Below, piece after piece: positions 8,191 through 17,164 of a stretch of DNA of 64,000 nucleotides. The notes under the pieces are model-generated. The model did not search any database. It saw only the letters and a program-made list of their open reading frames with translations, and was not told the DNA's origin. Position 1 is the stretch's first letter; every line of letters begins with the position of its first letter. Both the position numbers and the translations under genes were made by a program. The stretch is from Mesorhizobium australicum (GTDB lineage: Bacteria; Pseudomonadota; Alphaproteobacteria; Rhizobiales; Rhizobiaceae). The stretch covers positions 2,790,001 to 2,854,000 of the forward strand of contig NZ_FXBL01000004.1 in assembly GCF_900177325.1 (NCBI RefSeq), in the 5' to 3' direction.

Positions 8191-8667
8191 TTATTTCCGC
8201 TTGATGCCGATCGAGCGGCCGGCGCGCGCCGGCATCGGCAGGCTCTCATGCGCGGCGCGCATCGCCTTGACCTTGTCGAAGACGTCGGGCGGGAAGGGGG
8301 CGACTTTCGGGCCTGACATATCGATGTGGAGCGTCAGCGTCTCCGACGTGGCAGCCAGCCAGCCGTCGATGTGGTGGAGCTCCTGGTAGGAACGCAGCCG
8401 CTTCTCGTCGTGATCGAGGAGATGGAAGGTCGCGCGCACCGCGTCGCCCAGATGCAGCTCGCGGACGTAGCAGATATGCGCCTCGGCCGTGTAGACGGTG
8501 AGCTTGCGCTCCTTCGCATAGGCCGGCCCCATGCCCAGCAGCTCGAAGGCATCGTCCGAGCACTTGTCGAACAGGACATTGTAATAGGCCATGTTGAGAT
8601 GGCCGTTGTAGTCGATCCAGTCCTTCTGAATGTCCATGACCTTGGAGACGAAAGGGGCGGCGATCAT
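8191..8667 (-). CDS. Hot-dog fold acyl-CoA thioesterase
   Basis: 158 residues from the ATG at 8667, chosen for the GGAGGAA just upstream; the frame extends further 5' without a ribosome site. The motif DWIDYNGHLNMAYYNVLFD near residue 15 is the 4-hydroxybenzoyl-CoA thioesterase-type active-site loop (Asp with a Tyr-Asn-Gly-His-Leu-Asn signature). The substrate cannot be read from sequence; betainyl-CoA or other short acyl-CoA thioesterases look similar. It is transcribed divergently from the FAD dehydrogenase gene. Confidence 0.85.
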   Translation of the reverse strand: MIAAPFVSKVMDIQKDWIDYNGHLNMAYYNVLFDKCSDDAFELLGMGPAYAKERKLTVYTAEAHICYVRELHLGDAVRATFHLLDHDEKRLRSYQELHHIDGWLAATSETLTLHIDMSGPKVAPFPPDVFDKVKAMRAAHESLPMPARAGRSIGIKRK

Positions 8668-8783
8668 AGTTCCTCCGGAAGGGTGGTTGCAGGCTGGAAT
8701 GGCCGGTTCTAAAAGCCGAGGCACTCTACAGTCGCAACGGGCATTCACAAGGGCCGCCCAACGGTCCAGACCGGGAGGAAAGC

Positions 8784-10196
8784 ATGGCTCTGACCGATCT
8801 CGTCGCCGTGAGGCGCAACGAGGAGGGGATCGCGGCGGTGGTCGGCATCCTCAAGCAGCGTTTCGGCGAGCGGTTCCAGACCAATGCCGACGTGCGCGCG
8901 GTGCACAGTCACACCACGACCTACATCCCGGCGCAGCTTCCCGACGGCGTGGCCTTTCCGGACAGCCGGGAGGAGGTGGAGGAGATCGTGCGCACCTGCG
9001 CCGCGCACCGGGTGCCGGTGATCCCGTTCGGCATCGGCTCCTCGCTCGAAGGCCATGTGAATGCGCCCGGCGGCGGCATCTCGATCGACACGTCGCGGAT
9101 GAACCGCATCCTTGACGTGCATGCCGATGATCTCGACTGCACGGTGGAAGCCGGCGTGACGCGCGAGCAGTTGAACAGCTATCTGCGCGACACCGGCCTG
9201 TTCTTCCCGATCGATCCCGGCGCCAACGCGACGCTGGGCGGCATGGCGGCAACGCGCGCTTCGGGCACGAACGCGGTGCGGTATCTGACGATGCGCGAGA
9301 ACGTGCTGTCGTTGACGGCCGTGATGGCCGACGGGCGCTCCATCACCACGGCGAGCCGGGCGAGGAAGAGCTCGGCCGGATACGACCTGACCCGGCTTTT
9401 GGTGGGCTCGGAGGGGACGCTCGGCGTCATCACCTCGCTGACGCTGAAGCTGCAGGGCATCCCGCAGGCGATCTCGGGCGGCGTGTGTCCGTTTCCAAGC
9501 CTTGAGGCGGCGTGCCGCGCGGTGATCGCGACGATCCAGATGGGCATCCCGGTGGCGCGGATCGAGCTGGTGAATGCGCTGCAGATGCGGGCGATGATCA
9601 ATTATTCCAAGCTCGACTATCCGGAGAGCCCGTGCCTCTTCGTCGAGTTCCACGGCTCGGAGGCGGGCGTGGTGGAGCAGGCGGAACTGTTCGGCGAGAT
9701 CACGGCCGAATATGGCGGCGGGCCGTTCCTGTGGACCAAGGTGGCGGAGGAGCGCGCCAAGCTGTGGAAGGCACGGCACGAGGCCTACTGGTCGTCGCTG
9801 ACGCTGCGGCCGGGCGCGAAGGGCCTGTCGACCGACGTTTGCGTGCCGATCTCGCGGCTGGCCGACTGCATCGCCGAGACCGAGGCCGACATCGCCGAGA
9901 TGGGGCTGATCGCGCCGATCGTCGGCCATGCCGGCGACGGCAATTTCCATGTTCTGGTGCTGCTCGACCCGGACGTGCCGGCCGAGATCGCGAGGACGGA
10001 GGAATTCGTCGGTCGGCTGAACCGGCGGGCGATCAGCATGGAGGGCACCTGCACCGGCGAGCACGGCATCGGCCAGGGCAAGATGGGCTTCCTCCGACTG
10101 GAGCACGGCGACGGCGTCGACTACATGCGCATGATCAAGCAGGCGCTCGACCCGCAGGACATCATGAATCCGGGCAAGATCATTCCCTTGTCCTGA
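8784..10196 (+). CDS. FAD-binding oxidase, D-lactate dehydrogenase (cytochrome) type
   Basis: 470 residues, GGAGGAAAGC before the ATG. The N-terminal PCMH FAD-binding domain has [41 protein letters not shown]-like glycine runs and [12 protein letters not shown]. The C-terminal FAD-oxidase domain contains [14 protein letters not shown] and ends GEHGIGQGK...[11 protein letters not shown]. This layout fits the mitochondrial-type D-lactate dehydrogenase/GlcD superfamily, which oxidises a 2-hydroxy acid and passes electrons to cytochrome c or quinone. The exact substrate (D-lactate, D-2-hydroxyglutarate or glycolate) is not determined. Confidence 0.88.
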   Translation: [470 protein letters not shown]

Positions 10197-10244
10197 ACGG
10201 AATGAGCCGGACCGCCACTTTATCGACAGACTGCACCTGTTAGA

Positions 10245-13200
10245 TTGGGCGTCCTCGAAAGGCGGAGCGGGACACTGGCGAGACTGTTTGTCATCTTCGG
10301 CGGGCTTGTCGTCCTGGTGCTGACGGCAGCGCTGGTCGGACCCTACTTTGTCGACTGGACGAGCTATCGCGGCGATTTCGAGCGCGAGGCGAGCCGCATC
10401 CTCGGCCGCGAGGTCAAGGTGGCGGGCAGCGCGACAGCGCGCATCCTGCCGTTCCCCTCCGTGACCTTCACCGACGTGCGCGTGGCCGGCACCGGATCCG
10501 AGCCGGCGCTGACGGCGGAAAAATTCTCGATGGACGCAGAGCTGGCGCCCTTCCTGCGCGGCGAGGTGCTGATCTTCGACATGCGGCTGGAGCGACCGAA
10601 GGCGGTGATCCATGTCGGCAATGACGGCGCGGTCGACTGGGCGGTGCGGCCGGACGCGCCGTTCGATCCCGGCAATGTCACGATCGAGAAACTGACGGTG
10701 ACGGAAGGCTCCGTGCGCATCGAGCACGCCGCGAGCGGACGCACCCACATGCTCTCCGAGATCAATACGGACGTCGCCGCCACCACGCTCGCCGGCCCCT
10801 GGCGGCTGACCGGCTCGATGCGGCTCGACGGGGCGCTGACCGATTTCGACTTGTCGACTGGCCGCGTCGAGGACACTGGCGGCATGCGGGTGAGGGTGCG
10901 CGCCAAGCCGCGGCGCTATCCGTTCTCGGTCGAGACCGACGGCATGGCCCGGCTCGACCTCGGCGCGCCGAAATACCAGGCCGGCTTCAAGCTGTCGGCC
11001 TACGATGCCGAACCTTCGCTGCGCGGCGTGGACGGCGCGACCTTCGCGCTGAACGGCACGGCCGATGCGTCGAAGGGACCGCCCGACTATCGCATGAGCG
11101 GAAAACTGGAGCTTGACCACCGGCGGCTGGCGGCAACCGAATTCCTGTTCGAGACCGGGCCGCTCGCCGATCCGTATACGGCGGAAGGCAGGGCCGACAT
11201 CGACCTTGGCGGCGAGCCGCGATTCTCGGTCGAGGCGACCGGGGCGCAGTTCCGCTTCGACGACCGCATCGGCGACGAGGCGGCCGGCGGTGTCACGCTG
11301 GAGCGACGGATCGCGGCGCTGAAATCCTTCGTGGTGGCGCTGCCGAGACCGTCGATCCCGGGTTCCGTCGAGGTGAACCTTCCGGCCGTGGTTGCCGGAG
11401 ACACGACCTTCCGCGACGTGCGCCTCTCGGCCGAGCCGGCCGAAGGTGGCTGGAAGGTCGCGGACTTCGCCGTCTCGATGCCCGGCCGCGCGACGCTGGA
11501 GGCGGACGGGTTCGTCGCGACCAGCGAGGAAGATGCGCGCTTTGCCGGCGACATGGTGCTGGCGGTCGGCCAGCCATCGGGCTTCGCCTCCTGGCTGTCG
11601 AAAGATGTCGACGACGCGATCAGGCGGCTGCCGCGCGCGGGTTTTTCGGCCAAGGTGGATCTTGCCAGCGACCGGCAGACCTTCGGAGGGCTGCAGTTGC
11701 AGCTCGGGAACGCCCGTTTCGCCGGCCGGCTGGAGAGCATGACGCCGGACGATGCCAAGCCGTCGCTGCTGCTGGCGCTCGACGGCGGCGCCCTCGACGT
11801 CGAAGGGTTGGCCGCCTTTGCTTCACTGTTCGTGACCGATGCCGGCCAGACGCGGATCGAGGGGCGCGACCTCGACCTGAAGGTTTCGGCCGGCCCGGTG
11901 AGCGCCGGCGGCCTGACGGCCGGGCGGCTGGAGACGGCGTTCCGGCTGAAGGACGGCAAGCTCGACATCGACAGGCTGACGCTGACTGACGTGTCGGGCG
12001 CCAATGTCAGCGCCACCGGCACGATCGACGGTTTCCCGGCGGCTCCGTCCGGCAGCCTCGACGCGGCGATCGTCTCGGACGATCTGGCCCCGCTCGTCGC
12101 GGAACTGGGCGAACGCTATCCGGACAACCGCGTGGCAGCCGCGTTCGCCCGGCGCTTTTCCGGCCTGTCCGGGCTCGGCCGCGACGCCCGCATCAACCTG
12201 GTGGCAAATGCGACCGCGACCGGCGGCGCGCCCCACTACGCGATCAGCGCGGGCGGGACGATGGGCGGCGGCGAATTCACCCTGGCCTATTCCGCGACCG
12301 GCTCGCCCTTTGCGCCCGAGACGCTGGATGTCGACCTGACCGCCAGCAATGAGGATGGCTCAGCGCTGCTCGCGCTCTACGGGGTGCCGACATTGCCGCT
12401 GGTTGGGGCGGGACCGGCGACGACCGAGCTGACGTTGAAGGGCGCGCCGGCCAAAGGGCTGGAGACGCATGGCACGCTGACCGGCGACACCGCGACGGCG
12501 CGCTTCGACGGCACCGTGACCGTATTGGCCGACGCGGTGACGGCGAGCGGCAAGGGCAGGATCGAGGGCGCGGACCTGGAGCCGTGGCTGGGCGCCGCGG
12601 GCGTAACGCTGCCGGGCATGGGCCTCGGCATGCCGGCCGAGCTCGCCGCCGACCTGACCCTGTCGCCGCAGGACCTGAAGATCGCAAAGCTGGACGGATC
12701 GATCGGCGAGGTGGCGCTGTCGGGCGACCTGACCGCGACGCTTGCCGACGGCGTCCCGCATCTGGCAGGCGCGATGAGCACGGATTTCCTGCCGCTCGAC
12801 TATGCGCTGGCGCTGGTGCTGGGCGAGGGGGCTTTGCAGGGCGACGCGGACGGATGGGCGAATGCGGCCTTCCCGCCGCGCGCCAACGCGCCGTTCAGCG
12901 CCGAACTGGAGTTGAAGGCCGGTGCGGTGGGCTGGGGCACGGAGACGGTGGCAACGGATGCGACGATGCAGGCGCGGCTCAGCCGCGAGGGCCTGTCGGT
13001 GGCGAACCTGTCGGCCGAGGTCGACGATGGCAAACTCGCCGGCCTGTTCGACGTCAAGAACAATGACGGCACCGGCGTGGTGACCGGCCAGGCGACGCTC
13101 ACTGGAATGGATATCGCAACGCTGCCGGGTGCCGCCGCGCTGTCGGGCAGGGCGAACCTGTCGGCGAGCCTCAACGGCAGCGGCAAGTCGGTAGAGGCAC

Positions 13201-14285
13201 TCGTCGCCTCGCTGTCCGGCACGGGTACCGCGGCGCTGTCCGACCTCGGCATACGCGGCATCAATCCCAATGCGCTGCCGGCGTTGATCGCGGAGGCTGA
13301 TCGGGTCGGACGCGACATCAAGGAGGCGGCGGTGGCCGCGTTCGCGCCGGCGATTGCGGGCGAGGGCAGCTTTATGGGCGGGGCGGCGGAGCTGTCCTTC
13401 ACGGTGGCGGGCGGCGTGCTGCGCACCTCGCCGGTGACATTGGCCGACGGCTCGACGCGGCTGACGGGCGAGCTTCGCGCCGACCTGCCGGCCTGGACCT
13501 TCGAGACCAAGGGCGAGATCGCCTACGATCCGGGCAACGAGGCTCTCGTCGGCTCGCAGCCCTCGATCAGCTTCTCCGCGGCCGGCGCGCCGGGGGAGGC
13601 GCAACTCGTCTTCGACGCGCAGCCGATGGCGCAGTTCCTCACCCAGCGCGCGCTGGAGATCGAACAGGCGCGGGTGGAGGCGATGCAGGCCTTGCTGCTC
13701 GAAAAGCAGCGCCTGCGGCGCGAGGTGCGCTATTACGCGGCCGTGCAGGAAGAGCGCGCCGAGCGCCTGCGGCTGGAGGAGGAGGCGCGGCTGAAAGCCG
13801 AGGAGGAGGCCCGTCGGAAGGCGGAGGAAGAAGCGAAGGCCCGCGCGGAAGAAGAGGCGCGCATCAGGGCCGAGGAAGAGGCGAAGCGGAAGGCCGAGGA
13901 AGAGGCGAAGGCCAAAGCGGATGCCGAGGCGAAGCGCCAGGCGGACGAGGCCGCACGTCTCGAGGCCGAAGCGGCGGCGAAGGCGGAGCGCGAGGCGCAG
14001 GCGAAGGCCGAGGAGGAGCGCCGCGCCCGGCTTGAGGCGGACGCCAAGCTGAAGGCGGCGCAGGATGCCCAGGCGGCGGAGGCGGAAGCGCGCCGGCAGA
14101 CGCAAAGCGAGACTGCGGCGCCCTCTCTTGCGAAGCCTGACCCGCTCGTCGACATGGCCGGACGGCCGCAGGTGAACGGCGATGCGCCGCGCCCCCAGGC
14201 CATCGTGCCGAGCGATCCGCCGTCTCAGAAACAGGACGGCTTCACGCTCGACCGCCTGCTCAAGACCCTGGGAGGTGGGGGCTGA
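10245..14285 (+). CDS. AsmA family protein with a long charged C-terminal coil
   Basis: 1346 residues from a TTG start at 10245; no ATG or GTG gives the conserved N-terminus LARLFVIFGGLVVLVLTAALVGPYFVDWTSYR, which is one membrane anchor. The large body consists of AsmA-type beta repeats, a family of periplasm-spanning proteins linked to lipid transport and outer-membrane assembly. From about residue 1160 to 1285 it becomes an almost uninterrupted E/A/K/R helix (repeats such as AEEEARRKAEEEAKARAEEE), followed by a Pro-rich tail ending LDRLLKTLGGGG. The stop overlaps the convergent permease gene by 26 bp. Confidence 0.88.
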   Translation: MGVLERRSGTLARLFVIFGGLVVLVLTAALVGPYFVDWTSYRGDFEREASRILGREVKVAGSATARILPFPSVTFTDVRVAGTGSEPALTAEKFSMDAELAPFLRGEVLIFDMRLERPKAVIHVGNDGAVDWAVRPDAPFDPGNVTIEKLTVTEGSVRIEHAASGRTHMLSEINTDVAATTLAGPWRLTGSMRLDGALTDFDLSTGRVEDTGGMRVRVRAKPRRYPFSVETDGMARLDLGAPKYQAGFKLSAYDAEPSLRGVDGATFALNGTADASKGPPDYRMSGKLELDHRRLAATEFLFETGPLADPYTAEGRADIDLGGEPRFSVEATGAQFRFDDRIGDEAAGGVTLERRIAALKSFVVALPRPSIPGSVEVNLPAVVAGDTTFRDVRLSAEPAEGGWKVADFAVSMPGRATLEADGFVATSEEDARFAGDMVLAVGQPSGFASWLSKDVDDAIRRLPRAGFSAKVDLASDRQTFGGLQLQLGNARFAGRLESMTPDDAKPSLLLALDGGALDVEGLAAFASLFVTDAGQTRIEGRDLDLKVSAGPVSAGGLTAGRLETAFRLKDGKLDIDRLTLTDVSGANVSATGTIDGFPAAPSGSLDAAIVSDDLAPLVAELGERYPDNRVAAAFARRFSGLSGLGRDARINLVANATATGGAPHYAISAGGTMGGGEFTLAYSATGSPFAPETLDVDLTASNEDGSALLALYGVPTLPLVGAGPATTELTLKGAPAKGLETHGTLTGDTATARFDGTVTVLADAVTASGKGRIEGADLEPWLGAAGVTLPGMGLGMPAELAADLTLSPQDLKIAKLDGSIGEVALSGDLTATLADGVPHLAGAMSTDFLPLDYALALVLGEGALQGDADGWANAAFPPRANAPFSAELELKAGAVGWGTETVATDATMQARLSREGLSVANLSAEVDDGKLAGLFDVKNNDGTGVVTGQATLTGMDIATLPGAAALSGRANLSASLNGSGKSVEALVASLSGTGTAALSDLGIRGINPNALPALIAEADRVGRDIKEAAVAAFAPAIAGEGSFMGGAAELSFTVAGGVLRTSPVTLADGSTRLTGELRADLPAWTFETKGEIAYDPGNEALVGSQPSISFSAAGAPGEAQLVFDAQPMAQFLTQRALEIEQARVEAMQALLLEKQRLRREVRYYAAVQEERAERLRLEEEARLKAEEEARRKAEEEAKARAEEEARIRAEEEAKRKAEEEAKAKADAEAKRQADEAARLEAEAAAKAEREAQAKAEEERRARLEADAKLKAAQDAQAAEAEARRQTQSETAAPSLAKPDPLVDMAGRPQVNGDAPRPQAIVPSDPPSQKQDGFTLDRLLKTLGGGG

Positions 14286-15378
14286 CGGCCTCTTCGGCCT
14301 GCTCTATGGGAGTGGGCTGCTCTAGGTTCGGAAAAGGCGTGTCGTTCAGCCGGGCCGACCAGATCTCCATGACGAGCATCGTCACCGTCACCGCGAGCGG
14401 GCCGAGGATGACGCCCGGCGCGCCGAAAAGCGTGAGACCGCCGATCATCGAGATGAAGGCCGGCACGGTGTGCAGCCGCAGCCGGTTGCCGACGAGGATT
14501 GGCCGCAGGACGTTGTCGATGCTGCCGACGACGATCGCGCCCCAGAGCGCCAGGATGATCGCCTTGCCATAGCTTCCGTTGAGGGCGAGGATGAGCGAGG
14601 CCGGAATCCACACCACGAAGGCGCCGAGGACCGGCACGACCGACAGGAGGCCCATGACGAGCCCCCACAGCAGCGGTGCCGGCAGGCCGAGCGCCCAGAA
14701 CATCAGCCCGCCGAGCGTTCCCTGCACGGCGGCGACGGCGAGCGTGCCGTAGACGGTGGCGTGCACCGTGTCGAACACGCGGGCGAACAGGCGCTCGTCC
14801 TCGGCCGGGGTCAGCGGCAGCCATGAACGGATGATCGTCTTCGCGGCCTGCCTGTCCCTGAGGAAATAGAACAGCAGGTAGAAGGTGAGCGCCACTTCCA
14901 CCACCTGCAGCACCGAGCCGCGGACGAAGGTGGCGCCGATGTTGCTGAGCCAGGTGGCGAGGCTCGCCGCCAGTGCCGGCAGGTCGAGCTGGTGCTCGAT
15001 CCACGCCCCGATGGGCGCGAGCCGCGGATAGGAATCGAGCATTGTCCTGAGTTCGCCCGCGGCAACCCGCCGCTGAAGAGACGTTGCGCCCGAGGCCGCC
15101 TCGCTCATCAGCCGCTCGATGACGAAGACGGCCGGCACTGCAACGACGATGACGAGGATCGCCACGGAAATCAGCGCTGCGACGGTGGGATTGCCGATCC
15201 GCCGCTCGATCCGGACATGCACGGGCACGAAGAGGATCGCCAGCGCCAGCGCCCAGGTGATCGCGCCGACGAACGGCCAGATCATGAGGATGCAGAGCGC
15301 GGCCCCGGCGATCGCGGTCGCGGCAAGCACGATCGGGCCGAGGCGGCCACCGGGCGGCACGTCGGGCTTGGCGTTCAA
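14260..15378 (-). CDS. AI-2E family transporter (PerM/TqsA-like permease)
   Basis: About 372 residues from the TTG at 15378 (LNAKPDVPPGG), chosen because GAGG lies at a suitable distance; an ATG at 15465 in the same frame would add 29 residues and overlap the RHH gene. It has paired N-terminal membrane segments, a soluble middle (GELRTMLDSYPRLAPIGAWIE), then more membrane segments with GLVMGLLSVVPVLGAFVVWIP and FGAPGVILGPL, typical of the AI-2E family. Family roles include autoinducer export or Na+/H+ exchange; the substrate here is unknown. Its 3' end overlaps asmA. Confidence 0.88.
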   Translation of the reverse strand: MNAKPDVPPGGRLGPIVLAATAIAGAALCILMIWPFVGAITWALALAILFVPVHVRIERRIGNPTVAALISVAILVIVVAVPAVFVIERLMSEAASGATSLQRRVAAGELRTMLDSYPRLAPIGAWIEHQLDLPALAASLATWLSNIGATFVRGSVLQVVEVALTFYLLFYFLRDRQAAKTIIRSWLPLTPAEDERLFARVFDTVHATVYGTLAVAAVQGTLGGLMFWALGLPAPLLWGLVMGLLSVVPVLGAFVVWIPASLILALNGSYGKAIILALWGAIVVGSIDNVLRPILVGNRLRLHTVPAFISMIGGLTLFGAPGVILGPLAVTVTMLVMEIWSARLNDTPFPNLEQPTPIEQAEEAVSPHLPGS

Positions 15379-15445
15379 GGTGGCATCCTCGCAGGTGGAT
15401 CTGGCGGCAAGGGGAGCATGTTTTGCCTGCCGGCGGCAACGGGGA

Positions 15446-15694
15446 TTACTCGACAAGCCCATCATCGACAGCGGCCGGATGACCCGCCTGTGCCTGCCTC
15501 AGCGCATAAACGCGCAGGGCGGAGGAGAGGTTGGCGTCGCGCGGGCGCGCTGCGTCCACCTCCGCCACCAGCGCTGCGAAGCTGATGCCGCGGGCGGATG
15601 CGATTTCCTCGAGCGCGTCGAAGAATTCCTGTTCGACCGAGAAGGAGGTGCGGTGGCCGCGGATCGACACGGAGCGCTTGCGCACCGAACTCAT
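15446..15694 (-). CDS. Ribbon-helix-helix domain protein
   Basis: 82 residues. The short basic start and segment RKRSVSIRGHRTSFSVEQEFFDALEEIASARG match the RHH_4 family: a beta strand that contacts DNA followed by two helices. It starts inside the end of the DUF4169 gene (4-bp ATGA overlap), so the two are translationally coupled. No toxin partner is nearby, so it is not an obvious antitoxin. The same small cluster with DUF4169 and sspB is common in Rhizobiales. Confidence 0.85.
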   Translation of the reverse strand: MSSVRKRSVSIRGHRTSFSVEQEFFDALEEIASARGISFAALVAEVDAARPRDANLSSALRVYALRQAQAGHPAAVDDGLVE

Positions 15695-15888
15695 CGCTGC
15701 CCGTCGGTATCGGGTTTGCCGAGACGATGGCCGTCGAGGAGGGTCTTGTCGCGCTCGCGGCTGGATTTCTGCTCCGCCTTCTCGGCTTTGCTGCGGCCGT
15801 GAAGCGCGCGGCTGGCGGCGGCGGCAGCGTCGTGCTCGGCGCGCGCCTTGCGCTTGCGGGCGAGACGGAGGTTGACGACCTCGCCCAT
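15691..15888 (-). CDS. DUF4169 family protein
   Basis: 65 residues, very basic and helical: MGEVVNLRLARKRKARAE, then an A/K/E-rich middle and a short Asp/Gly tail. It matches the small DUF4169 family of alphaproteobacteria. It lies 8 bp after sspB and overlaps the RHH gene by 4 bp, so sspB, DUF4169 and RHH form one operon. Function unknown. Confidence 0.82.
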   Translation of the reverse strand: MGEVVNLRLARKRKARAEHDAAAAASRALHGRSKAEKAEQKSSRERDKTLLDGHRLGKPDTDGQR

Positions 15889-15896
15889 CGCGGCGG

Positions 15897-16457
15897 CTAC
15901 TTCTTGCGGAAGGCGTCGAGCGAGACCACGTCCGCGCCCTTGCCTTCGCCCTCGGCGGGCTTGTCGGCGTCGGCGGGCGCCTTTTCCAGCGCGGGCTCCG
16001 GCTTCTTGGCCGACGGCTTCGGCGTGGAGCGGGGCGCGGCCTGCGGCTTCGGCGTCTCGGCCTTCGGCAGCGGTGTCACGTCGCCCGCGACCGGCTCGTC
16101 GGTGCGCACGTCGAATTCGAGCTCGAAATTGACCGACGGATCGTAGAAGCCGCGCACGGCGGCGAACGGCACTTCGAGCTTTTCCGGCACGTCGGAGAAG
16201 GACAGGCCGACCTCGAAGCCGACATCGGTGACCTTCAGGTCCCAGTACTGGTACTGGAGGACGATGGTCATCTGCTCCGGATAACGCTCCTTCAGCCGCG
16301 TCGAGACGCGCACGCCGGGCGCGCCGGTCAGGAAGGTGATGAAGAAGTGGTGGTTGCCGGGCAGGCCGGTCCGCTGCACTTCCTGCAGCACCTTGCGCAT
16401 GACGCCGCGCAGGGCTTCCTGCGCGAGGATGTCATAGCGGATGTGGTCTTCGGCCAT
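15897..16457 (-). CDS. sspB: SspB (alpha type), ClpXP adaptor for ssrA-tagged proteins
   Basis: 186 residues. The tag-binding core (about 1-125) contains IRYDILAQEALRGVMRKVL, HHFFITFLTGAPGV and LQYQYWDL, as in Caulobacter/Rhizobium SspB. A Pro/Ala/Lys linker follows, and the C-terminus VVSLDAFRKK is the ClpX-docking peptide. SspB captures proteins carrying the tmRNA tag and hands them to ClpXP. The tmRNA gene lies less than 1 kb upstream on the same strand, separated only by an AAA ATPase gene. Confidence 0.93.
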   Translation of the reverse strand: MAEDHIRYDILAQEALRGVMRKVLQEVQRTGLPGNHHFFITFLTGAPGVRVSTRLKERYPEQMTIVLQYQYWDLKVTDVGFEVGLSFSDVPEKLEVPFAAVRGFYDPSVNFELEFDVRTDEPVAGDVTPLPKAETPKPQAAPRSTPKPSAKKPEPALEKAPADADKPAEGEGKGADVVSLDAFRKK

Positions 16458-16558
16458 CAGCCGTCATTCCCCGATTCAATTCCGGTACCTTTAATGAACA
16501 GCCTGCCGGACGTAAACGGGATATGAGGCTTGCGACCACGAAGCAAGGCGTTGCGCGG

Positions 16559-17101
16559 TCACGTTGCGAGGATCCGGGCGAGGATGAAGTCGACGCGGCG
16601 CTCGACCGTGTCTGTCGGCACCTCGCACAGGTCGTAGCCGAAGCCGGCATAGGTTTGTCGCATCGTCTCGCAGGTGGCCCTGGCTTCCGCAGGAGACTGT
16701 TTGCGTTCCGCGTCCGCATGGAAGATGTCGGCCCAGAAGGGCAGGACGAACACGCGCGGCGCGTAGCGAACCGTTTCGGCTGCCCGGATTACATGGCCGG
16801 GGATGGCGAGGCCGGACAGGCGCAGATAGCCGGCGACGTCCGGCACGCCGCGGTCGAACCAGATCGGGCCCGCGGTCAAGGCAGCCTCGGCGTGCGAGCG
16901 CAGCTCCCAGCCGAGCATCAGTTCGGCGAAGAGGGCGCGGTCGGCCCAAGGCAATGCCTGGCCGCCGATGGCGATCTGCTGGCGGATGATGGCGCGGCCC
17001 GCCTCCGGCATGACCGGGAAGCCACGCCGGGCGAGCGCGTCGAGAAGCGTGGTCTTGCCGGCGCCGGGGCCGCCGGTGACGATATGGAATCGATCTGACA
17101 T
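16559..17101 (-). CDS. AAA_28-type small P-loop ATPase
   Basis: 180 residues from the ATG at 17101 with a GGAG site 7 bases upstream. Walker A is FHIVTGGPGAGKTTLLDAL at the N-terminus; later IWFDRGVPDVAGYLRL resembles the NTP-binding lid of predicted nucleoside/NTP kinases. It matches stand-alone AAA_28 proteins found in many Rhizobiales. Substrate unknown. It sits between ssrA and sspB on the same strand. Confidence 0.82.
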   Translation of the reverse strand: MSDRFHIVTGGPGAGKTTLLDALARRGFPVMPEAGRAIIRQQIAIGGQALPWADRALFAELMLGWELRSHAEAALTAGPIWFDRGVPDVAGYLRLSGLAIPGHVIRAAETVRYAPRVFVLPFWADIFHADAERKQSPAEARATCETMRQTYAGFGYDLCEVPTDTVERRVDFILARILAT

Positions 17102-17164
17102 GGAAAAGCTCCGCCGCCGGCGAAGAACTCGCGCGGACGCATCGAAGTTGGAGTGCAAGGGGGA

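Noticed and set aside
8745..11120. 791-codon minus-strand frame
   Set aside because: Antisense to the FAD dehydrogenase and AsmA start; rich in His, Arg and Asp with no domain.
12360..14105. 581-codon minus-strand frame
   Set aside because: Antisense to AsmA, including the mirror image of its charged coil (Leu/Arg repeats); no independent start signal.
15446..15888. RHH plus DUF4169 as a toxin-antitoxin pair
   Set aside because: DUF4169 has no toxin features and the order with sspB is a conserved housekeeping cluster.
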